Positions 1 to 5,877 of a stretch of 24,800 nucleotides of DNA are shown one piece after another. The DNA is from a bacterium UBP15_UBA6099 (lineage in GTDB: Bacteria; UBP15; UBA6099), in contig DIWT01000059.1 in NCBI GenBank assembly GCA_002435745.1, forward strand, positions 1 through 24,800, given 5' to 3'. The notes under the pieces are model-generated. The model saw only the letters and a program-made list of their open reading frames with translations. It had not been told where the DNA came from and searched no databases. Position numbers and translations under genes: made by a program. The stretch's first letter is position 1; each line of letters opens with the position of its first letter.

Positions 1-11
1 TTTATGTCTAC

Positions 12-33
12 TTACTAATGAACTTTTTAGTAA
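12..33. repeat. short inverted repeat downstream of the first membrane-protein gene
   Basis: A 7-bp perfect inverted repeat (TTACTAA at 12-18, TTAGTAA at 27-33, 8-nt loop) lies in an AT-rich stretch about 85 bp past the stop of the leftward gene ending at 118. It could be part of a weak terminator for that gene. The stem is AT-only and has no clear T-tract, so the function is uncertain. Apart from this I see nothing in positions 1-117. Confidence 0.25.
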
Positions 34-117
34 TTCTTCGTATATAAGGTTTTTTCATTAGGATTCGAGTCGCTATTTAAACGCGAGCCAACGAAGAGGC
101 GGCGGTTCAAGCGGCAT

Positions 118-1818
118 TCACAAGCCGCATTCGATCGAGCCTTTGGAGTACGGCATGACTTCTCCTCCGAAAACGGTCGCGTCTCCTCCGAGGAACTCGG
201 CCATTTGTTCAAGTTTCAAAGCCGAAACCATTTCCAAGGAGTCCCTAAACAAAACATCCCCGGATGTTTTTCTGAACGCGCTGGGCCTGAGATTTCTCCT
301 AGAGACGACGTAAATAAAAACAGGCTGTGTGTTCTTCGACTCTTTCAACCATTCGCAGTTGTGAAACTGATTTAGGACATCAAAGCGTCCGTCGATCAGG
401 TGCGGTTTTTTCTCCGCGTCGAACACTATCGCGCGGCCTAAGTTTCTATGCGCCGAGTCATTTCTGATGAAATCAGAAGCCAGCCTCGCCTCTTGTCTTT
501 TCATAGCGGCGGACTTGTAGTTTTTTCCGATTCCTGTCGCGGAGATTACGAGGTTTGCCGAAACGATGGCTGCGGCAAAGCAAAGAAATCCGACCGCCGC
601 GGAGCGTCTCGCGCGACCAAGTTTTCCTTTTATTGATTCAGCAATCCACGCATAGACTGAGGCGACCCAGAACAATGCCCCTGCTGTGGCCAAGTGCCAC
701 ATATAGGTTTCTGACTGCATAAGCGCGTTAGCGTTTCCTTGAACTCGCGGATCCAAGAACATCACGCTGATGGCAAAAAGGAACACAAATAAAACGGCGA
801 AATGAAAAAGGAATACAAAGAGGAACGTTTTTTGCTTGCCGCTCAGCAAGCCCCTAATGAAAGCGGAGGCTGAAACAGCTAAAACTGCGACCGAGAAAAG
901 CGCCAAAATCACAATGACGGCCGCGCTCGCATTGCCCCTAAGCGCGGAGAGGCTGAAGGAGGCGGTGGCCGCCGCAGGCATGTCTCCGAAGAAAATTGAC
1001 ATGGCCGGAAAATAGTGCGACAACGGGATGTGAAAAAGATTGAATCCAAGAACAAGTTTGCTTGAATACTGTGAAACAGCTTCAGTTTGAATCAGCCTGC
1101 CTATCGCCAGAAGCGCTAAAAAGCCTGAGCTGGCGATAGCCGCCGCGCGGACGGCTCTGCGGACGAAAGGGCCTTTGCCCATCAGGAGGATCGAAGCGCC
1201 TCCCGCCAAGCCTAAATAAAACCCGCCGAACCACACGAAGACAGACGCCGCCACTAACGCGGCGATAGCTGCCGACGGCGCGGGAGAAGCGTTTTTCTCA
1301 TAGTCCATCGCCGATTCCAACAGCATAAAATAATAGGGCAGGATGGCCCACATAAAAACATAAGAGAGCTTGCCTTTCAAGCCTGAATAATAAAGAACCA
1401 GCCCGACGCCGAATAGAAGCAACGCTCCGGGACTTAAAAGTTTTTTTCCGAAACGCATCCAGCCTGCCACTCCGAAAAACACCATCGCCAGATAGACAAT
1501 CGAATATGCCGCGTGAAGCCCTGCGCCGGTTTTTGCGGCCGCGCTCACGGCCCAGCGCGCTCCGGGAGGCTGTTGTCCTATGAACTGTCTTCCCACAAAC
1601 GACAAGTCTTTACGCTCAGCCGTTTTATCCCAGTTGGGGATTGTGTATTCCAACCCTCTTTCAACCTGCCGCAAAGCATGCAACATCGCGCTGTCGTCGC
1701 CTCCAAGATTAAGGCCGGAAAGTTGAGGCGAGAGAGCGTATGGCAGTTTGACGCAGACGGCGAGCGCTGAAAAAAACAATATAATCGCCGCAGTCCGAAT
1801 CTCCGCGTTTCTTTTCAA
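118..1818 (-). CDS. polytopic membrane protein, GT-C glycosyltransferase-like, function unknown
   Basis: This encodes 566 residues with an N-terminal hydrophobic helix (about 8-28), then an extracytoplasmic loop containing GGDD, then roughly ten more hydrophobic segments to about residue 440 and a soluble C-terminal domain of about 125 residues. That layout (first helix, acidic loop, many helices, C-terminal soluble domain) is the one seen in GT-C enzymes that use polyprenyl-phosphate sugars. I infer that class from topology only and recognise no specific family. The start is TTG at 1818: the minus strand carries AGAGG 7 nt upstream, a good ribosome binding site, and no better ATG fits. Base composition is visibly less GC-rich than the rest of the window. 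It stands alone; the gene upstream of it on the same strand ends beyond a strong terminator at 2224-2253. Confidence 0.7.
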   Translation of the reverse strand: MKRNAEIRTAAIILFFSALAVCVKLPYALSPQLSGLNLGGDDSAMLHALRQVERGLEYTIPNWDKTAERKDLSFVGRQFIGQQPPGARWAVSAAAKTGAGLHAAYSIVYLAMVFFGVAGWMRFGKKLLSPGALLLFGVGLVLYYSGLKGKLSYVFMWAILPYYFMLLESAMDYEKNASPAPSAAIAALVAASVFVWFGGFYLGLAGGASILLMGKGPFVRRAVRAAAIASSGFLALLAIGRLIQTEAVSQYSSKLVLGFNLFHIPLSHYFPAMSIFFGDMPAAATASFSLSALRGNASAAVIVILALFSVAVLAVSASAFIRGLLSGKQKTFLFVFLFHFAVLFVFLFAISVMFLDPRVQGNANALMQSETYMWHLATAGALFWVASVYAWIAESIKGKLGRARRSAAVGFLCFAAAIVSANLVISATGIGKNYKSAAMKRQEARLASDFIRNDSAHRNLGRAIVFDAEKKPHLIDGRFDVLNQFHNCEWLKESKNTQPVFIYVVSRRNLRPSAFRKTSGDVLFRDSLEMVSALKLEQMAEFLGGDATVFGGEVMPYSKGSIECGL

Positions 1819-1875
1819 AGCCTAGCCTCTCAAATATGGCTTCAGTTTCTTCTCAAAGCGATTCATTATCAATCG

Positions 1876-1951
1876 CGCGCGAAAAATTGTTAACGGTCGG
1901 CTAATAATAGCGCTATATGTCTCAAAGAAGCGTCCAACGCGCGAAAAATTG
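1876..1951. repeat. pair of 14-bp direct repeats upstream of the membrane-protein gene
   Basis: The 14-mer CGCGCGAAAAATTG occurs exactly at 1876-1889 and again at 1938-1951, with start points 62 bp apart. Both copies lie within 135 bp upstream of the TTG start at 1818, on the side where the promoter of that leftward gene must be. They could be paired binding sites for a regulator, but no known operator was recognised. Confidence 0.5.
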
Positions 1952-2000
1952 ACAAGCGCTTCAAGGCCGAAATGCTAGATTCAGCCCGTATTCCAATTGA

Positions 2001-2043
2001 GAATCCGGGGTCAGCCCAACTGCAGATTTTTCAACCCGGATTC
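2001..2043. repeat. 9-bp inverted repeat
   Basis: GAATCCGGG at 2001-2009 pairs perfectly with CCCGGATTC at 2035-2043 across a 25-nt loop. It is the first of three hairpins, plus a terminator, crowded into the gene-free stretch 1819-2288. Function is unknown. Confidence 0.5.
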
Positions 2044-2100
2044 GTCGATAGAGCCGACGAACCGGGGCGATTTTCATAGCGGCGAACTGCTTCGTTGCCA

Positions 2101-2152
2101 GCGCATTTTTTTGTTCATGAACCCTTATGTTCTATTCACTACAAAAATGCGC
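2101..2152. repeat. 10-bp inverted repeat
   Basis: GCGCATTTTT at 2101-2110 pairs perfectly with AAAAATGCGC at 2143-2152 across 32 nt. The loop contains the small palindrome TTCATGAA. The stem end is A/T-rich, as in some short non-autonomous elements, but I see no flanking target duplication. No gene is supported in this stretch. Confidence 0.5.
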
Positions 2153-2189
2153 CTTGCGCCTCGCATTTCATCCGCTCTGAACAATCGCT

Positions 2190-2214
2190 CCCGAATCCTA
2201 TTGACGGATTCGGG
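2190..2214. repeat. 9-bp hairpin beside the terminator
   Basis: CCCGAATCC at 2190-2198 pairs with GGATTCGGG at 2206-2214 over a 7-nt loop. It sits 10 nt from the A/T tracts of the terminator at 2224-2253 and resembles, with one change, the stem at 2001-2043. On the minus strand it would follow the terminator, so it may be a back-up hairpin or part of a repeated element. Confidence 0.45.
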
Positions 2215-2223
2215 TTCAACCGC

Positions 2224-2253
2224 AAAAAAAGCGGGCCTTGCGGCCCGCTTTTT
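2224..2253 (-). terminator. Rho-independent terminator of the respiratory operon
   Basis: GCGGGCC at 2231-2237 pairs with GGCCCGC at 2242-2248 over a 4-nt loop. It is flanked by seven A at 2224-2230 and five T at 2249-2253. Read on the minus strand it gives a 7-bp GC stem followed by seven U, starting about 35 nt after the stop codon of the cytochrome gene. The A/T tracts on both sides mean it could work in both directions, but only the minus strand has a gene feeding into it. Confidence 0.88.
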
Positions 2254-2288
2254 GTTTTCATTTCGCGCGCGGTGTTCCGCGCGATTCA

Positions 2289-3410
2289 TCACATATCCGG
2301 CTTCATCGCAGGATAGGTTATGCCTTCGTGACAGGACTCGCATTCTACTTTTTTATCGAATCCGCCGACGTGGCAGTCGCCGCAGTCGAAGGAGCCGTGA
2401 ACATCGCCGAGTTTAACGCCCGTGCTCTTGGCGTGGTTGAAGTTGTCCGCCGACCACTTGCCGTGGCAGGCGCTGCACTTGCGGCTGATCTTCTTGTCGA
2501 ACCCGTCTTTGTGGCAGGAGTCGCAGGAGAGTTTCGCGTGGTATTTCTTAAGCGGGAATCCGGTCTTGGCGTGGTCGAAACCGCCGCCCTCAACCTCTTT
2601 GTCTTTATGGCATTTGTCGCAGGCCGCAGTCGCGTGGCACTTGAAGCAGGAGTCCGCGTCGTGGTTTGCTTTTGCCACAGGCTCGCCCTTCTTCTCTCCG
2701 GCTACGCGTTTGACGTCGTGGCAGGCCGCGCAACTTGCTCCGGCGTGGCAGGCGTTGCAGTCCAGACCGTAGAATTCCACGTGCGAGTTATGGAAGAAGG
2801 TTACTTTAGTGTTGCTGTATTTGGGAACTGAGTACACATATTTTTCAGATGTCTTCGGGCTTTGGTACACGTTGGCGGCAGGCTTCTGACCCTTGTTGAC
2901 GTGGCAGCCGGCGCAGGAGGTGTCGCCCGTCCAGCCTTTGTGGCAGTCGAGGCACTGTTGATGGTAGGCGGCTTTGAGGGTGGGGACTTTGAGGTCTTCC
3001 CTGACGAGTTCTTGTTTGTGGCAGGAGGCGCAGGAGGGGATGGGTTTGTTGGGAGATGAGTGGTGGTGGCAGGTCCAGCAACTGTTCTGCATCTGCGCGT
3101 GGCCGGCGTGTTTGAGGTGGTCGAACTTGACGGGAGCGTATTTGCCGTCAATTTTGTCGAGCGCCAACATGCGGGGGCCGTCTTCGGGCCGGAGCATGTT
3201 TTCAGGACTCACTTTCGGCGGATGGTAAACGGGGCATTTGCGAAGGGCGCTGTCGCTGTGAGTCGGAATCGAATTCACGTGACAGGTTTCGCATTTGCCG
3301 GGGAGAATCTGTTTGCCTGCGGAAGGTTTTTCCGCGGAGGCGAAGATCATCGCGGCGCCGAGGGTGACGACCAGCGCTGTGATTCCCGGGATTTTGAATT
3401 TGCTCAACAT
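2289..3410 (-). CDS. periplasmic multiheme cytochrome c (13 CXXCH sites)
   Basis: This encodes 373 residues. An N-terminal signal sequence (charged start, hydrophobic 9-25, likely cleavage near ASA-E) exports it to the periplasm. CXXCH heme motifs start at C40, C111, C127, C153, C166, C218, C227, C255, C264, C296, C312, C343 and C357. A fourteenth, CPVYH at 59-63, has Tyr in place of the second Cys. The C-terminal part repeats a unit of the type F-x-HAK...H...CxxCH...FDKK...CxxCH (about 278-315 and 324-360), like class III cytochrome c3/c7 domains. Start ATG at 3410 is preceded by CAGGAG 9 nt upstream. It is the last gene of a three-gene operon, 42 nt after the HybB-like membrane subunit, and is followed by a strong terminator. 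By analogy with HmcA and Geobacter Cbc cytochromes it should take electrons from the membrane complex. The electron acceptor is not visible here. Confidence 0.93.
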   Translation of the reverse strand: MLSKFKIPGITALVVTLGAAMIFASAEKPSAGKQILPGKCETCHVNSIPTHSDSALRKCPVYHPPKVSPENMLRPEDGPRMLALDKIDGKYAPVKFDHLKHAGHAQMQNSCWTCHHHSSPNKPIPSCASCHKQELVREDLKVPTLKAAYHQQCLDCHKGWTGDTSCAGCHVNKGQKPAANVYQSPKTSEKYVYSVPKYSNTKVTFFHNSHVEFYGLDCNACHAGASCAACHDVKRVAGEKKGEPVAKANHDADSCFKCHATAACDKCHKDKEVEGGGFDHAKTGFPLKKYHAKLSCDSCHKDGFDKKISRKCSACHGKWSADNFNHAKSTGVKLGDVHGSFDCGDCHVGGFDKKVECESCHEGITYPAMKPDM

Positions 3411-3452
3411 GTTATCGGTCTCCTGATCGTGGAAGTTTTCCCGCTTAGCGAG

Positions 3453-4703
3453 TTATTTCGCCGGTTGGGCGGCAGCCTTTCCGGAAACTTTCGCGGGGGC
3501 GGGCGGCTGGTCGACTATCGGGAAGATGAAGCAGATCAGCCTGAACAGGAACAAAATGGCCGCGCACTGAGCGGCGCAAACCATTATCTCTCCAAATGTC
3601 GGGAAGTACCCTCCAATAGCGTTGGGCGGCATGAATGAGGTTATGTATGTGTTCACGCGGTTGGCCGAGACGCCGAGGATGAACAGAAAAGAGGCGAAGA
3701 AAAGCGCCCGGGGCGACTTTCTCACCGCTTCGAACCAAGTAAGCACGAAGGGCAGGCAGACGCCGATGAAGAACTCGACCTGAAAGGCTGTGGCGCGGTA
3801 GGTTCCCTCGAACATGAGGCCGAGGTTGCCTCTGAGAGCGAGGTCGACGACCCTGAGGGCGATGTACGCGCCGATGAACAGCGGAAGCGCGCGGGAGAAC
3901 GGGGTGACTGCCTGCATCTCGTATTTCGTGCCGAATGCTTTAGATGTCCACAGGGAGGCGGCGACCGCGGCCGCAAGCCCGACGGCTATCGCAGACAGGT
4001 AGAACAGAACGGGAAGCAGCGGGGTCCACCACAGGCCGTGAACTTTTTCGGGGCCGGGGATGACCATTATGGTTCCCAGAGTCTGTTGGTGCAGAGTGCA
4101 GAGGACGATGCCGAGGATCATGAACAGGCTCATGAGCCTGCCGAGAACGGTGTCGCCGACTTTGAAAGAGAATTCGAGAAGCCCGTTGAACATCTTGAGC
4201 GGGCCGGGAAGGTTGACTTTTCCGATGAAGCGCTTGAAGAGGATGGGGGCAAACTCGATGTAGAGAACGGTCAAGTAGCTCATGACGCACATGGCGACTT
4301 CGAACAGAGCGGAGTTGCCCTGCCACATCGAGGGGAGCATCGGATGCCATATCACGTAGTATTTGCCGAGGTCGACCACGAGGGCGACGCCGACGAACGT
4401 GTATGACAGGAGCGCGAGAACCAGCCCCGGTCGCATCATCACGTGGTATTTGTGTTTGTGGGCGACGTGTACGATGGCCGTGAGAGTGAAGCCCGACGAG
4501 CCGATGGCGGCGATGGCGGCCACGTTGATGGCCTTCCAGATGCCCCACGGAAAGTCGTGCGACAGATTGCTGGCCGGGCCGAGGCCCAACGCGTACCTGT
4601 ACGCCGCGAACCCGGCTCCGACCGCCATTACGGCGACCAGCAACAGCGTGCCGGGAGTGAAAAATTTTCCTTCTATCGGTCTTGCCTCAGAGTGTCCGCT
4701 CAT
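3453..4703 (-). CDS. NrfD/HybB-like integral membrane quinol subunit
   Basis: This encodes 416 residues with about ten transmembrane segments. It shows the features of the HybB branch of the NrfD/PsrC superfamily: FPWGIW near the end of the first loop, a DLGKYY segment, LHQQTLGTIM, a WW/LLP segment and a C-terminal FPTFGEI. In E. coli hydrogenase-2, HybB passes electrons between the quinone pool and the iron-sulfur subunit HybA, and HmcC and CbcU are relatives. I chose ATG 4703, not the longer in-frame opening to 4910, because AAAGGAGT lies 8 nt upstream and the extra 69 residues are low-complexity Arg-rich sequence antiparallel to nothing conserved and overlapping the preceding gene. The ribosome binding site overlaps the stop of the iron-sulfur gene (14-nt gap), which suggests translational coupling. 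No heme b ligand set was assigned. No hydrogenase large or small subunit is in the window. Confidence 0.9.
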   Translation of the reverse strand: MSGHSEARPIEGKFFTPGTLLLVAVMAVGAGFAAYRYALGLGPASNLSHDFPWGIWKAINVAAIAAIGSSGFTLTAIVHVAHKHKYHVMMRPGLVLALLSYTFVGVALVVDLGKYYVIWHPMLPSMWQGNSALFEVAMCVMSYLTVLYIEFAPILFKRFIGKVNLPGPLKMFNGLLEFSFKVGDTVLGRLMSLFMILGIVLCTLHQQTLGTIMVIPGPEKVHGLWWTPLLPVLFYLSAIAVGLAAAVAASLWTSKAFGTKYEMQAVTPFSRALPLFIGAYIALRVVDLALRGNLGLMFEGTYRATAFQVEFFIGVCLPFVLTWFEAVRKSPRALFFASFLFILGVSANRVNTYITSFMPPNAIGGYFPTFGEIMVCAAQCAAILFLFRLICFIFPIVDQPPAPAKVSGKAAAQPAK

Positions 4704-4717
4704 TGCGCCGACTCCTT

Positions 4718-5611
4718 TTATTCGTGGTCTTCGCCGTCTTTGGGTTTGAACAGCCACATCGCCGCGCCCACAAGCGCGTACAGCGATATCGGCGGTATCC
4801 AGTGCTTGAACATGCCGTGCATAATCGTCTCGCTCGTCTGCGCGTTGCTTATGTCGGCGACTTTCGGGAACCCTATCTGGTCGAACGGAAGCCCGGCCAG
4901 ATACATCCAAGAAGTCCCTCCGGCGTCATGCTCGCCGAATACCTGCTCGACATAGCGGGACGGATTTCTCATGATTCTTTCGTGGGCAATCTCGATAAGC
5001 TCTTCGCGTTTGCCGAAAGTCATCACGCCCATCGGGCAGGCGTCGGCGCAGGCGGGGACTCCGCCCTCTTCGACGAACTCGAAGCAGAACGTGCACTTGC
5101 GGATCGACGGCGTGAACGCGTTGTCGAACTCGTTGGCCGGCACCTGAAACGGGCACGCCATCATGCAGTACCGGCAGCCGATGCATTTGCCGTAGTCGTA
5201 ATGCACAGCGCCGTTGTCCTTTTTGCTGAGAGCGCCGACGATGCAGGCGGACACGCACGGAGCGTGGTTGCAGTGCATGCACTGGTTCTTGACGTACACC
5301 GGCTCTCCGGTCTCCGGATTGTCGAACTTGTTGACGACGGTGTACGACTGAGGCGAATACTTCCGATACGAGCCGAAAACGCCTTTGTCCTGAAAACTTT
5401 CTTCCGGAGCCGGGGGTTTTGTGAGGTTGTTCCGCCTGTCGCACGCCAGTTCGCACTCCCGGCAGCCGATGCACAGAGTGGTGTCCACCAGAACGCCGAG
5501 GGTGTCGGGCGACAGTTCGGGGCCGTGAGCGGCGGCGGCCGTCTGCGCGCCCGCCAGCGTCCCTCCGGCCAGAACCAGCCCCGTAGTCTTTAAAAATTCG
5601 CGTCGGTTCAT
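4718..5611 (-). CDS. TAT-exported four-cluster [4Fe-4S] ferredoxin subunit, HybA/HmcB-like
   Basis: This encodes 297 residues. The N-terminus NRREFLK followed by a hydrophobic stretch and an Ala-rich cleavage region is a twin-arginine signal. Four [4Fe-4S] ligand sets are visible: C47/C50/C53/C57, C111/C114/C119/C123, C143/C146/C149/C153 and C173/C176/C188/C192. A single transmembrane helix at about 271-288 anchors the C-terminus, as in HybA and HmcB; DsrO and NrfC lack it. It should sit on the periplasmic face and wire the quinol-reacting HybB-like subunit to the multiheme cytochrome. Start ATG 5611 has GGAGGA 6 nt upstream. It is the first gene of the operon; the gene order iron-sulfur, NrfD-like, cytochrome is like Geobacter Cbc and sulfate-reducer Hmc clusters. 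No CCG-domain (HmcF/DsrK) or molybdopterin subunit accompanies it in this window. Confidence 0.92.
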   Translation of the reverse strand: MNRREFLKTTGLVLAGGTLAGAQTAAAAHGPELSPDTLGVLVDTTLCIGCRECELACDRRNNLTKPPAPEESFQDKGVFGSYRKYSPQSYTVVNKFDNPETGEPVYVKNQCMHCNHAPCVSACIVGALSKKDNGAVHYDYGKCIGCRYCMMACPFQVPANEFDNAFTPSIRKCTFCFEFVEEGGVPACADACPMGVMTFGKREELIEIAHERIMRNPSRYVEQVFGEHDAGGTSWMYLAGLPFDQIGFPKVADISNAQTSETIMHGMFKHWIPPISLYALVGAAMWLFKPKDGEDHE

Positions 5612-5739
5612 CTTTCTTCCTCCGCTTTCGCGCCTGTTGGGCGCCTGCGTGTGATACTGTTTTTCCCTCTCGGACTTCCCTTGTCTTCCGCCTTGTCAAA
5701 GCGCTCGCTGGGGGCGCAAGGCGGCAACGCAATCTAAGA

Positions 5740-5784
5740 GCTTGTTATTTTTATCACAAGCGCGGCGCGGATGTCAATTATTAT
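5740..5784 (+). promoter_or_regulatory. CRP/FNR-like operator with a possible -10 element for the kinase gene
   Basis: GCTTGT at 5740-5745 and ACAAGC at 5756-5761 form a perfect 6-bp inverted repeat with a 10-nt spacer. The inner part reads TGTTA-N6-TCACA at 5743-5758, one base off the CRP consensus TGTGA-N6-TCACA. A TATTAT hexamer at 5779-5784 would put a rightward transcript start near 5791, about 40 nt from the centre of the palindrome. That is the usual class II activator spacing. The site lies in the 266-bp gap between the divergent respiratory operon and histidine kinase, so it could serve either. No good -35 or -10 pair was seen for the leftward operon. This is inference from sequence alone. 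Confidence 0.35.
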
Positions 5785-5877
5785 TAATAAGATAACGATG
5801 CGAAAACGGCGGGCAATTTATTGGCCGGGGCGGCGACGCGCGGGCGCGCCCGGCGCTAAAATATATGCGTCGGGGGG

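Noticed and set aside
1949..1981. A plus-strand promoter (TTGACA at 1949-1954, TAGATT at 1976-1981)
   Set aside because: The 21-nt spacing is too long and no plus-strand gene follows.
1997..2416. A small plus-strand gene in the intergenic region before the cytochrome gene
   Set aside because: The frame runs through the terminator hairpin and into the antisense of the cytochrome gene, is Arg-rich and has no good ribosome binding site.
4704..4910. A 69-residue N-terminal extension of the HybB-like protein
   Set aside because: It overlaps the iron-sulfur gene in another frame, is Arg-rich and unconserved in look, and a strong ribosome binding site sits directly before ATG 4703.
5694..5699. A TTGACA -35 element for the leftward respiratory operon
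   Set aside because: No acceptable -10 hexamer lies 16-18 nt downstream on the minus strand.
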